Part shown: positions 11,753-23,734 of the stretch, in pieces
Layout of the letters: every line of letters starts with the position of its first letter
How positions within the stretch are numbered: position 1 is the stretch's first letter
Source of the DNA: Cercis canadensis
Taxonomy: Eukaryota > Streptophyta > Magnoliopsida > Fabales > Fabaceae
Direction: 5' to 3'
Assembly: GCA_003255065.1 (NCBI GenBank)
Contig: QAOA01004830.1
Location: 387,939-451,938, forward strand
DNA length: 64,000 bases
Notes under the pieces: generated by a model
What the model saw: only the letters and a program-made list of their open reading frames with translations
Database searches by the model: none
What the model was told of the DNA's origin: nothing
Made by a program: the position numbers and the translations under genes

Positions 11753-14700
11753 TCAACCTTCTGAATCATCACTATAACCATCAGATAGAGAACCCCAAAA
11801 TTTTGAAGAACGCTCTTCTAATTTCATAACTGGACTTGTAGCATTGTTGAAGTCCCTAAAGCACACAATTCCCAATTCTTCACGATAACTAGCAGTGGCA
11901 ATTCTACATCCATCTACAGCCATTGCATCACAGCCAGATTTGCTACCATCTTTCTCAGTAAAACAACACGTCAAGGAGTTTGTTTGTACACCAGTGTCAG
12001 CCTCCCAAACATTAATTAAAGAATCGTCAGCGCCTCCAGTAACTATTTTGTAAGGATCCATGTGCAGTAGTGTTACTGGCCCACAATGTCCATCCAGCTC
12101 GGCTATTGGTTCCGGTTTTAATGTTTCTTGGTTTCTCCTAATATCCCAAAGCATTGCTCTGAAACATCAAGCACAGTGTGAGTCAGTGACATTATAAAAT
12201 ACTGACTTAACGTGACATAATTTTTCACCAAGATTTAGCAATTATCTTAGACATAGTAAGAACAACTAATACACATAAGCTGTCCACTAATACAGATCAA
12301 TTGCAACTACAGGTAAATTTCTTCTGATACCTGTCAACACCGCCTGTGCAGATTAAAGATTTTGAAGGGACAACATCAAATGAATACAGCTTTGATTGAT
12401 GCACTGCAGAAGTCATAACTTTCTGCATTGTCCTTAAATCCACTGCAGTAACAGAGGAACCAGCTGCAACATACAACAGTGACTCATAGCACTTCATGTT
12501 TACAGGTGCACCAGGAACAGATGTCATTCCCACACAGCAGGATGAACGAACAGCTGAAGATGTAGCAGTGTCCCAAACCCTCACCTATTAGAAGCTCCAT
12601 AATTGTAAAAGAAGAACTAAAAGTATGATAGAATTGTTAAGAAACATCAGACCTTAGCAAGCCTGGTCATGAACTAACAGCTGAGAAACATAAAACACGT
12701 AGATCAAAATTGTGTTTTTTTGACAAACGTTATGGCAGAACAAAAGGGTTTCTGGCCAACATGCATTGGGCTGCATACATTTGCTTCCCAAATCATTTGG
12801 ATGTGTTAATAGGAATTCTTGTCAAGTATGGGATTAAATTGAAGCATTGGAGTGAAAGAACCATGTATAAGCACTTTACATGGCAACAAATTTTGAGGGA
12901 AAAATTACATGCGCTATTAATCAAATTGTGTGTACTGATTCTAACAAGTAATTAGCACAAAAAGAAATTTCTTGAAATTTGTTGGCCTCCAGTCGGATAA
13001 CCGTTCAAGTTGCATAAGATGATCCTAGCAGAAAAAACTCATTTTTCCATTTTACAACATATACCATTGCACCATAAATATCTTACATATGCAGGAAGTC
13101 ATAAAAGAATCAAGCATTACAAGTTCATCCTAAGGAAATCAAGGTAATTGATAATATGTTAACTAAAAATTTGAATAGAAAGTAGGTACATAAACAGGTA
13201 AATTAACATGTTAACAACAACATATAGGAATACAAAAAGCACCTTAGAATCTCTTGAGATGGTCACCAAAAGAGATGTTTTGTGTCTGGAAAAAAGAGAA
13301 ATGCAAGAATATTTCATTATAGTTGAAGGAAATGGTACCAATAATTATTTATGAATTGCAGACTTCACCACAACAAATTAAGATGTACAATTTACACGAG
13401 TACAAATTCACTAAAAATTTATAAACAGGTAAAGCCATATATTTCTACCAGAATAATCCTGATCAGCCCAAATCGGTCAAATATTTCCACCTGAGCATTC
13501 AAGTTGAGAAGATGAATTTTATATTTGTCAAACATGTATTCAAGAGATGGTATTGGCTAATAGGAAAATTTGGTCAGACCATGTGCACGTCTCCAAAACC
13601 ATACATACGAAAAAATATGAGGAACCATAACATTCTTTAATTGTAACCATATTCTGCCTGACAAATTTTGGTGATTGGAAAGTAAAGCCACAGTGAATAC
13701 TTCAAGAGAGGAACCCATACCCGGCAACTGACATTAAATTTACAGGTTTCTCATGTCCGTAGAGTGTAGCCTTTAAAGCATGCTGACCTCGTTTGCCCCT
13801 TGAGCTAAGGGACCAAAGCCGGACAGTACCATCTTCTCCTCCACTTGCCAATACTTTGCTGCTATCCTCCCCCAATAATTTATTTGCCAGGGACAATACT
13901 GGACCATTGTGGCCTTTAAAGCAACGCTGGCAAGAACCCTGCAACATGGCAAGGATGATAAATCTTCAAGCACACCATAAAGGGACGTTAACATATACAA
14001 TATTGTTGTCAAAGGTGAAATGAGCTTTCAAGGAGCTAGCATGAGTAAAACAAGGCACCAATTTAAAAATGCAAAGGGACATACTAGAAAGCAATACAAA
14101 CAGTAGATAATTGAATTTTAGCACAAATAGAAGTAATTCTGCCATAAGTTATTATACTCACAAGTCAAATTAAACTTGCTTAACTTCTTCAAGACTTCAT
14201 AAATTTTGAAGCAAATTCCTAAAACAGAAATAGTCCATCTCCATTTATTTAATATAAATTAATAACTAACTGAAGTTGGGGCTACACTTCAGCAAGGCTC
14301 TCGCCAGGAACAAGGGACAAGCACCTAATTGAAGTCGCCTTGCCCTTTCCAGAAAGAGGAGCAGCTACAGCACCATCCTCCACTGAGCAACTAGGCGTAC
14401 CTTAATTCTGTATGACATTACTGGTCTTGCATATTTGCATCAATTTTGACAAGGATCCAAATGTCAATACTGTGACAACTCCCTAAAAGAAGATAGAGAT
14501 GAATAAACGTAAATTTTTTTTGTGGAAATAATAAAGGTGTGCTTGGCAGGGATCAGTTTGGGTGGAGTGAAAATGGAATGAATGAAAATCAAGACATTCT
14601 TATTCAGTAAGAGAATAAAGAGGAATTTAAGAAACAGGAGTGGCTACAATTTGCTTTCAAGTTTTTTTAATCTCAAATTTGAGGTGAGAATCGTAAAATT

Positions 14701-16878
14701 GGAGTGGGAATGTTATGGCAAGTCTAAACAATATAAATTAATGCTTCAACTAGTTTGCTCCTAGATTTTACTTAACAATATTGGGAATCATAATAATATG
14801 GTGATGGGTAAGTATGAGCATAAAATATCCTCATTCCTCTCTACTTTTACTCTTACCAAGAAAGAGGGACAAAATATTTCCCAATCCTCCCATTTGCCAC
14901 CTTCTCTACTAAGAATTAAAAAGTAAAATTATGACATTTTGCTTTCTCATATTTTCACACACCACTCTTCTTTCCACTTTTCCTACTAATATCAGCCTCA
15001 ACATGCTGGTGAACAGAATCAGGGGCATCAACCATGTGTATATACAATACAAGGTTCCACAAAAAGTTTATCAAAGCTATACCTTCCACCATAAGCGAAT
15101 GGAGTGATCGCAGCTTGAGGTAACCAAAACATTTTGATCCATCTGTGAGTCTCCTCGAAATAAAGAAATTTCATTAAGGGAAAACAACCTGCAGTTAAGG
15201 TTTTACAGTTCAGGTGCAAGCCAATTTAACCTGATTTTCATGGGCTGTTACTTTTAGACAGAAAATAGAATGGATTTATGAAAATCAACATGAATGATAA
15301 TCATAAATGCATATTTGGCCATAGTTGCCCTAGCAACCAAAGAGCAAGACCCAACCATATATGATTTAGACAATAGCAACTCAAATTTGCATATTGATAT
15401 ACTTGGTAATTCTTACAGTTCTCAATAGTAATAAGAGCCCTAAAGGTTGTAAGCCAGTATTCATAATACAGAAACTATATATTTATATTATATGAGAATC
15501 ACTCCTAAAGTGGGACCAATCATATTCACAAGCCTATGCATGCAAATACTTCTACCCTGTGCCTGAAGTCCAAGTCCTTGTCCTATGATCCTAAAACATT
15601 TTTATCTAAATAGAAAGACCATATGGTCATTAAATTACTGAGGAATTCCGTGCAAGTACATCAAGAAGTAGTTACCTATTGAACATTCCAAGCCAGTTTG
15701 ACCATTTTATTGCTATCAAAATCCAGATCTGATTTTGACATGACATAGCCGGTGTCCTATCCATGACTGTGCCATTGTTTTTTACGATGGAAATGTTCAC
15801 TTTGTTTTAGCATTATTCTAAAAAGTTAATTTATTTCAAACTTTGAGGTGTTATATGTTTGGGGAAAAAATGTAAGCATAAATGAAATTCACATCACCAG
15901 TGAGAAGAGAGAGAGAGAGCTGCTGGAGAACATATGAGATTTAAATATTTTTAAACAGCAGACTATTAATGCAAAAGGAAATAAATGCAAAATTCTCACC
16001 TCATACAAGTAATTCTTGCTTTATGATCACTTAACGTAAGGAGAAAATCTGTTCCATGTTGATAGCTATCCAAATTTATCTTTCGTATCAATGAACCCTA
16101 GTTGATAACAATCAGCAGAGCAAACAATAAGATAATTGTGGGCAAAGATTAGGAATACTCAATCTTTACTCACTTTCTAGGCTACAATAGTTTCAAGGTT
16201 GAGGAAGAGGGATGTAAACAAAAGAACTCACTTGAAATAATCTAACGAGGAAAAGAAAATGCTAAACTCGCGTTATGAATGAGAAAGACATGTAAAGGCA
16301 AGTATCCATGTTACCTGTGTTAAAAACATATCATTTTTATCCAATAGTAAATGATTGAAAGGTCTAGCATCCATAAAGAATTCAGAAACAAAGGGATCAA
16401 CAAACTTGAACTGTTGCAATGCAGTACGCCTGGCTAAATACATTTCTCTCAATCCAGTTGAAAGGAAAGAGCTAGAAGATAGTGGTTGACGCCAACGCTC
16501 CCTACAAAATTGAGCTCTGACTTTACTCATGAAAAAACTCTATTTTGAACTGTATCCCACAAGTTGACAAATCATAGATAGAAAGAATCACAGAGCAAAG
16601 GAAAGAGAGAGAAGAAAGAAGAGGTACGTGAAGAAACGTTGCCATATAGAGTCGGAATAAGCAACCCTTTTGAGATAGTTGCAGGTCATTGCCAAATTGC
16701 AAACATCTTGGAGGTTGAGGTAGGCGGCACAGTGAGCCAGGGAGTCCAAGTTGAGATCCGTTATGATTGTCGCCATCAGCGAGTGGCTCTGATTCTGATG
16801 CGGCGACGAAGATGAAGATGAAGATGAAGATGAAGATGAAGATGAAGATGGAAGTGAAGAGGATGATGAGTCTGCCAT
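11753..16878 (-). CDS. F-box protein with WD40 repeats, 8 exons, 520 aa
   Basis: Exons on the minus strand are 16628-16878, 16315-16501, 16000-16097, 15083-15188, 13721-13938, 13243-13285, 12331-12584 and 11753-12158. All junctions are GT-AG and the phases close to 520 codons plus stop. The product starts with a serine run (residues 4-8 and 11-25), then an F-box near residues 40-83 (ITDLNLDSLAHCAAYLNLQD...SIWQRFF). At least six WD40-type blades follow, recognised by endings such as CDHSIRLWW, GGEDGTVRLWSL, SRDSKVRVWD, GGVDRAMLWD and GGADDSLINVWE. The C-terminus is acidic (SDGYSDDSEG). F-box proteins bind SKP1 in SCF ubiquitin ligases, and WD40 propellers usually hold the substrate; the substrate is unknown. 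It matches in layout the Arabidopsis F-box/WD40 protein I recall as At3g52030. The ATG at 16878 is the first in frame ahead of the F-box. Confidence 0.93.
14280..14400. other. GC-richer island in an intron, unclassified
   Basis: About 120 bp inside the fourth intron of the F-box/WD40 gene has clearly higher GC content than the intron around it. Its phrases (caaggcgacttcaattagg, read on the minus strand) resemble degenerate repeats common in dicot genomes. There is no open frame consistent with an exon, since the flanking exons already join in phase. It is probably a fragment of a dispersed repeat. Confidence 0.3.
16804..16856. repeat. GAAGAT hexamer microsatellite in coding sequence
   Basis: About eight rounds of a gaagat-type hexamer encode, on the minus strand, the poly-serine run near the start of the F-box/WD40 protein. 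Arrays like this often change length between individuals without breaking the frame. Confidence 0.85.
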
Positions 16879-17225
16879 AATTTGCGAAGTGATCCTGAAA
16901 CCCTAGAAGTTGGGGGAGATTGGAGAAGGCCACAATAACGGTTGAGCGATAACAAAAGCTAAGAAGGAAGGAATAGAAAGCGAGTCTGTGTATTGTGTTG
17001 TGTTAGACTCTTAGTGTTATGCTTACTTTCTAACTCTCAACTAAAAAATGGAGCACACTTAAAACGGTCGATTAAAGACGAAAGGAATGAGGGGAAACAA
17101 ACACTATTATCTCTCATCACGCGCCAAACATGTCTATTGGACTTGGACTGCCACCGCACCGCGCTTTCACTCAACCGACTTTCGGCATTTTACTTGGTTT
17201 TTTTTATTTTAAATAAAACATTTAC

Positions 17226-17275
<50 letters not shown>

Positions 17276-17653
17276 AAATATCATATAAGAAATAACATAT
17301 ATTTAAGTGATTAATAATTACCTAAAAAAATTGTTAATAACACTATCATAGTAATAATAAAATTATCAATGGCAAGCACACTAAATTTTAATCCTAAATT
17401 CTCAAAACCTCTTCAACCTTAAAAGTTAAATATAAGTTATTGTTCAAGTCCTTTTACTTCTTTTTAAAACATTTAACTTGGGTTTTCCCAACAAAAGAAA
17501 AAACATTCAACTTGGTCCCAAGAAAAATTTAATCCCTTCACTTCTAGAGTATGTTTCATAGAGGGGATAAAAGGGATAACATTTAAAAGAGAATTTTTTT
17601 TTTTTTTTATGTATGTTTGGTTGTGAAAGTGAACAATGAGTAATTTTTTAGTA
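16879..17653. other. Upstream region of the F-box/WD40 gene
   Basis: This is the 5' flank of the minus-strand gene, including its presumed 5' untranslated region and promoter. An AT dinucleotide run lies at about 17230-17270. I see no other gene. Confidence 0.5.
17230..17270. repeat. AT dinucleotide microsatellite
   Basis: About twenty rounds of at/ta. Similar shorter runs lie at about 41026-41048, 42456-42485 and 52078-52100. Confidence 0.9.
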
Positions 17654-17663
17654 GAGTAACCAT

Positions 17664-18321
17664 GGCTCTTTGACCTAGTAATTAGGATTTTCAAACTTTT
17701 TTACCTAATTGTAATAGTCAGAAACTTAAATATCCCAATATTGTAGTTTTAGGAAATTCAAATTAAAAAAAAAAAAAAAAGTCTGGCGGTGGGGGCCCTA
17801 CAGGACATGTTGTGGGCTCGGCGGCGCGTCTCAATTGAAGGTGTTGTGGCTTGGGGGCGTGTCCAGTTGACTCCCAAGTGAACCAAATTTTGGCCGGGTG
17901 GTGACATGTGGCTCCTTTGCATGGCTTTTTTTTGGCTAAATTTCCCTCTTCCTCCGCCCGTCCGCCCCACCCTTCTCACTTCTCCTTGCTGGTTTTGCTT
18001 CTTTACTCTGTTGCTCCTTTGCTTCTTTGCTTCTCTGATGTTTTGCTTTTCTTTTTGCTTCTTTGTTTCTTTGCTGCTTCTCATATTTTTCCTTTTGTTC
18101 TTCAACTAGAATTTAATTTTTTTTGCTATTGCAAGACTAGATGCACCCCCTAAGCCATGACACCTTCAGTTGAGACGTGCTGCGGGGCCCCCACCGTCAA
18201 ACATGCTTTTTTTAAAAAAAAAATTAAATTTCCTAAAACTATAATATTGGGGTATTTAAGTTTCTGACTATTACAATTAAGTAAAAAAGTTTGAAAAGCC
18301 TAATTACTAGGTCAAAGAGCC
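17664..18321. mobile_element. Mutator-like MITE, 658 bp, with 10-bp target duplication
   Basis: This is a non-autonomous element with terminal inverted repeats of about 110 bp. The left end starts ggctctttgacctag and the right end finishes ctaggtcaaagagcc. The ten bases gagtaaccat flank it on both sides (17654-17663 and 18322-18331). Long inverted ends plus a 9-11 bp duplication are the marks of the Mutator superfamily. The interior is GC-richer and pyrimidine-rich and encodes nothing recognisable. It lies between the F-box/WD40 and V-ATPase genes. A partial relative sits at 22187-22491. Confidence 0.9.
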
Positions 18322-18331
18322 GAGTAACCAT

Positions 18332-19391
18332 TACCCTCCATGTGCGTAGGTTAATGTCAACATCTTCATTAACTTCCTTAAATATTACTCTATTAAATTT
18401 TACCCCTTTAACCATACTAATACCAAAAATACCCTTTAAAGTGAGAAATGATTTATTCACCACACTGGCCTCATCAGTCATCATTGCTCACAAAATATGG
18501 TTTCACCTAAATTGGAGTTGTTAGCAAAAAATGGAGTATTAAGGTGTAAATTTAATTTAAAACTCAAAGTGATAAAAAAAACGTAAAAAATAATAAATGT
18601 AAGATCACTTTTTTTTTTTTGGCCTATGGAAGTATACACATCATGAAATAGTTATCTCCTCTCAAAATTCCACCTTGCCCAATTCTAATAAGATTTAAAC
18701 ACAAAACCTCAATACTAATGTATCATAATTATTAGTACACTATTCTAATAACAATTTGACTTAATCTCTGCTGCTAACAAACAAAATAGCCGTGCAATTT
18801 TTAATCTCAAGATTTTGATACAAAGATTTGATGTAAACAGGAATTTTTCTTGAAATCTTTCTCAAAATTAAGATGACAGAAGAATACACGTGGGTAATCA
18901 ATCCTCCACTATGGCAAGTCCCTATAAAAAGAACCATAGTCTAGGACAGGACGGGAATGATGTTTTCTTTCTTCCCTGAATCATCTATAATGTTGAGAAG
19001 ATGTAGACGAGAAAAGCACTCTTAATTGTTCATACCCTCTCTGAATTTGAGCCCAATAACCTTCATAATTATTCTTCTGATATGTTGAGATCATATTTTG
19101 CTAGTACTCAAACAAATGAATAGCCACAAAACTTATTCAGATCACTATTATTATAAAGCACAACATAGAAATTGAATCTATCACCTTCAAGACTGATAAT
19201 ATTTTCGATAAAATTTGAATACACCTTGCCTCTAGATTGCTTATCAGCACAAGATTTTATACTTATTTTTTACACAACCTTCAAAACAATGACCAAAGAA
19301 CCATTGGCAACTCCTCAGGAGAAGAATGGGCAATAAGATATACAGACGAATATCCAAAAGAACATACAATCTCTAACGAGGTTTAATCCAG
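18332..19391. other. Spacer downstream of the V-ATPase gene
   Basis: AT-rich, with no coding signal. It should hold the 3' untranslated region of the minus-strand V-ATPase gene. An ACGTG core and a TATAAAA box occur near 18888-18928 on the plus strand, but no plus-strand gene follows. Confidence 0.5.
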
Positions 19392-22300
19392 CTAAAAGAT
19401 GAAGACAACACTGTCATGAACTCTGGACTTCTGATTCTGCGCCACGCATTCTGAAATCCACATTAGGTTCCTAATCTCCTGCTCCCTTAACCTCATATAT
19501 GCGAAAAAAACAGCATAATGGAACTGCAAAATGGACAACAATAAATCAACTTAATAATAAGTAAGCGATACCATAGACAGAGTCGAACCATTAAAATGAA
19601 GCTAAACAATTTATCCCGTTCCCTTTCCCTTTCCTTGTTATTTCTTTCAGACAGACCAAGTGAAAAATCTTTAGCAGCCATTCATATAGTTCTCTACTGG
19701 AACCATAAATGCAAATATTCTGAATAGTACAAACCTGTTGCTCAAATGCCAAGCAATGCCTCTTCACCTCCTCCTCGTAGAATGCCTTGTCAAGCATTTG
19801 ACTCTCTCCATATGATAGCTTGGCAAAAATAGATTGATAAGGGGGATATTTTTCCATAACACCACGAACCTACACCAGTGACCAGATAGATTTGAGTCCC
19901 AGATAGCACTATATTAAAAGCAATAAAGTAGAAATAAAGACATGCCCACTGATATGATAATTGACAAGTATTTAAGGATAGATACACAGGACAAGATGGT
20001 GAACTAGATAGACCAGTAGCTTTTTATCCACCAATAAAACCACTTAAACGTTTCATGATTGTGATACAAAGCATACCTGATCAATGTCCTCACAGACAGC
20101 AAGTTCCTCATGGCCATAGGGGTAACTGTTCAAGATGAGTGAGCCATTAATCAAAAAATATATTCCAAAGCAGAACATAATCATTCTTAGTCAAAAGCAA
20201 ACAAATATCGTGCCAAGGGCTTACAGTAGACCAAAATTAGAGTACAATTTCCTACGATCATCTCTGGTGAGCTCAGTACCAATGCTGAAGAAAGTGAAAA
20301 CCGTTAATGACAATTAATAAAACATTTAGAGCAATAGAAAATCAACCAAAACCTTCTTAGGTTCCAAATACCTATTGATAGAAATATTCACAGCCCTTCT
20401 ATCAGCCTCAAAAGCAAGAAGGTCAGACATGATCTCAGCAGTGGCACCACCAAGTTTCTGTTCAAGAATAACATTGGAATTGATTAAATCAAACTACTAA
20501 GAAACAAGCAACAAGAAAATACATATTTGAACCCCAGAGGGAGGAGAGGGGGAGGGGTTGGGTTTCAGTGCACTCACCTGACAAAATCTGTAAAAGTCTT
20601 CAAGGTATGCCTTGTAAAGAGTGTTCCTCATGATTTCAATGTTCATGTCATCCAAGTCCTAGAAAAGGAATTAATATAACAGAACAGCCATAAATAGCAA
20701 TCAGCAGATTTCACCAAAAAATTTAGCAATCAGCAAAAGTCCGAGTGATGACAAGAATCATAAGCATAGAGCTAAGTGAATTGACATGCAGCTATTTTGA
20801 TGAAAATTTGAAGCAACTATGCTACTAATGCCACTACCATCAAAGGCTTGCTTCAATTACACAATCTAGAAAAAAGTAAAGCTACAACCTTGTCTTCAAT
20901 GAATTGCCCAGAAGCTGATACCAATTTCTTGTCTTGATCATATTACTCCTTGATCACAAGACATTGGATATGGAGTATGTGATGTAGAAATTAATCATTT
21001 CCAGATTTATAACAGCACCCACTGACTCCTCTTACTACTATCATGAATCATGAACAGACTCATTACAGACCTATAATGCCTAAAAAATATAAAGGCAATG
21101 GAAATTCTGAGAAGACATTACCTCTGATGTAATGCATTCAGAAAAATATGGAGCCAGAGGAGTGTCAACAAGTACCAGTCGGTACAGCTCCCGCATATTC
21201 TGAGCAACTGCCAGAGTAGCAATGCTGATGCAGAAAAAAAAAATTTAAGATTCTATACGCTCAGTCAGAATATTCAACAGTACATAACAAGTAACATACC
21301 TATCAAACATGCCCAAAGGATGGCATTTTTCCAATAGCTCTTGAACATCTCTCTCATGCAGGGTGCCAGTAACAATCAAAACAACATTGTCTATCATGTG
21401 ACCGTATCTGCAGGAAGAAGTATATTGGTTTCAGTTCAGTTTTCCCCTTCTATTAAGGAACACTTCCCAAAAGAGAAAGGCTGCACCTTAACTTTTTTAA
21501 TAAAAGGCTGCACAAATATATTGGCCCAACCCATTTTGATTTGCATCTGAATTTCTAGTGCCCAGAATTATAGGCTGTCTAATTACAGTGCCTAGGCTTC
21601 AACATAATGGTGGCAACCAGATTATTATTAATATGAATATAAAATACTCTATAAGAATTTCCATCTGTTGTATCCAAAAATAAGTTTACAATTGGTATGA
21701 AGTCCACATTCACAAAGAAAGTCAACAGATAGTAAGAAAGAAATTAACAGAAAAGTCAAAGTTCACATACGTGATATACTCTAAAAAGGTTGACAAGGGT
21801 TCTGTAGCCTGGCATAACATGTGCTTATAATCATCAACCAGTTTAAGAGTGCACTTCTCCACAATTGTAGTTGTATGCAATGGAGACGGCTCTGCAAGAG
21901 GTAAATCATCAGCATAAGCAGTTCAATATTTTAAGCTGCGGAATTTAAGCACTCAAATAGATCACAACTAAAATCATAGTACAGTCAGAACTCAGATCCA
22001 ATGGTTTTGCAACTCAAAAAATTTCATATGGAAGAGATGAACTTATCCTCCTTCACAATGAAAAGAAGAAACAAGTAGTGCAAGTTTTCAACTCAACAAG
22101 TAGACACCCACAGATTAATATAGAAAAAAGCAAGCTGTATAATCCCAAAGTAACATACGCACAAAAAAAAAAAAAGGAATCTTCTATGATGTTTTGCTTT
22201 TCTTCTTGCTTCTTTGTTTCTTTGCTGCTTCTCATATTTTTCCTTTTGTTCTTCAACTAGAATTTAATTTCTTTTGCTGCTGCAAGACTAGACGCACCCC

Positions 22301-22557
22301 CCAAGCCACGGCACCTTCAGTTGAGACGCGCAGCGGGGCTCCTGGCGTGTCCGGTAGGGCCCCCGCCATCAGACATGCTTTTTTAAAAAAAATTTGAATT
22401 TCCTAAAACTACAATATTGGGGTATTTAAGTTTCTAACTATTACAATTAGGTAAAAAAGTTTGAAAAGCCTAATTATTAGGTCAAAGAGCCGAGTAGACA
22501 CCCACAGATTAATATAGAAAAAAGCAAGGTGTTTATAATCCCAAAGTAGCATACGCA

Positions 22558-22607
<50 letters not shown>

Positions 22608-23734
22608 CTAAGGCCCTAAATATTCACTGAACGAAGAAAATTAATGGTTTAAAAAGTTCAGAAGGCAAGTTATGGCAAATGACATTTAGCCAATAAAGCA
22701 AGTTATCTTTCCATTATTATATATGCTAAGAATACTATTTCATATAAATGCAACACATAACCCATCCATCATTTGCACACACACCATGTAATTACAGAAC
22801 TTATTAAAAATCTCTAAAAAGTTGTATATTTTGTATGGATGACTGAGGTACATATAGATCTCCTATGACAATGGTTGATAAATGTTTATATTCGCTGGAT
22901 TTTACTCAATATACATCACATATCTATTAAGTATCTCAATTTTCTACATGAAGTTTCAGAAGAATATTGTCAAACTATTCCAATTAAGATCCTCAATGGA
23001 TAAATGTTAATAGATGCAAATGGCTTAAATGGTTAACCATTTTGAACATTAAATCTTGTAGAAAATAAAAAATAAAAAATAAATTATGAAACTCGATAAT
23101 CACCATTGGTCTAATTCTGCTACCAATGCTCTTAGCAAAAGATTCCACGTCTCCTCTTCACCTTAAAAAGCCACTCTCTGTTAAGGTTTCTTTCTTTTTC
23201 TTTTCTTGTCATTTCCATTCGAACTTATTTCTAACTCTTACTGAAAGACTATTTCTACCACTCTCCCTCTCTGCCTATAAACCAGACTGCTGACACCGAT
23301 CTAGTCACGAACTTGAAACTTATATAACAAATGCAACTGAATAAGCTGACCAAGAATTTGACTCAATAACAATAAATCTGAGAGAGAATCAAGCTCCTAA
23401 CTTACGAGTTATATCACCGTATAATTCCAGGCATCAAATTACATCAAAAACTAACTCTTCTAATTGAATTTTCACTCAAACTCAATGTTTTGATCAACAC
23501 AGATCAGAAAAAAGAGGATCGATAAAACTTATAAATTGAATCATAAAACGCACCATTTTGCAGATAAGGGCCATACTCGGTGGCGGAAAGGTGCATCTTG
23601 ATATCGTCCAGGGTTTCACATTGGCACAAATTGTTGTAATCGGCTGCAGTGAGCAAACCAGCTCGGTGACCCCGCACGATCGCCTCTAGGTAACCACCAT
23701 GAATGTTGAATGTGAGAGCTTCGAAGCCGTACAT
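19392..23734 (-). CDS. VHA-d: V-type proton ATPase subunit d, 10 exons, 351 aa
   Basis: Exons on the minus strand are 23554-23734, 21771-21891, 21300-21407, 21122-21224, 20578-20658, 20372-20457, 20225-20284, 20077-20125, 19735-19869 and 19392-19523. All are GT-AG and sum to exactly 351 codons plus stop, the usual length of plant subunit d. The protein begins [20 protein letters not shown], contains [18 protein letters not shown], and ends with [19 protein letters not shown] and a hydrophobic tail. Subunit d caps the membrane rotor ring of the V-ATPase and couples the central stalk to it, at the vacuole and other endomembranes. Two further in-frame codons upstream exist, but the conserved N-terminus starts at 23734. 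The first intron (1.66 kb) carries a MITE fragment and duplicated flank. Confidence 0.96.
22100..22186 (+). repeat. Intron direct repeat, unit 1 (empty-site copy)
   Basis: This stretch, from gtagacaccc to atcttcta, recurs at 22494-22610, on the other side of the MITE piece. The two differ at a few bases and in the length of an internal A run. Confidence 0.88.
22187..22491. mobile_element. Right part of a Mutator-like MITE in a V-ATPase intron
   Basis: This matches the right 285 bp or so of the element at 17664-18321, ending in the same aggtcaaagagcc terminus. The left part is missing. Directly after the terminus comes gagtagaca, and aagtagaca occurs at 22098-22106, an eight-of-nine match that could be the original target site. 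It lies within intron 1 of the V-ATPase subunit d gene and is bracketed by duplicated intron sequence. Confidence 0.85.
22494..22610 (+). repeat. Intron direct repeat, unit 2, with a 43-base A run
   Basis: This is the partner of 22100-22186. The A tract at about 22560-22603 is much longer here than in unit 1. After it the sequence continues into unique intron DNA. Confidence 0.88.

Noticed and set aside
14535-14990. Possible MITE in an intron (gtgtgcttggcaggg near the left)
   Set aside because: No matching inverted end or target duplication was found.
16523-16933. 136-residue minus-strand frame with an isoleucine-phenylalanine run
   Set aside because: It is the wrong-frame reading of the hexamer repeat and first exon of the F-box/WD40 gene.
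18888-18928. ACGTG core and TATAAAA box on the plus strand
   Set aside because: No plus-strand gene follows; the region is downstream of the V-ATPase gene.
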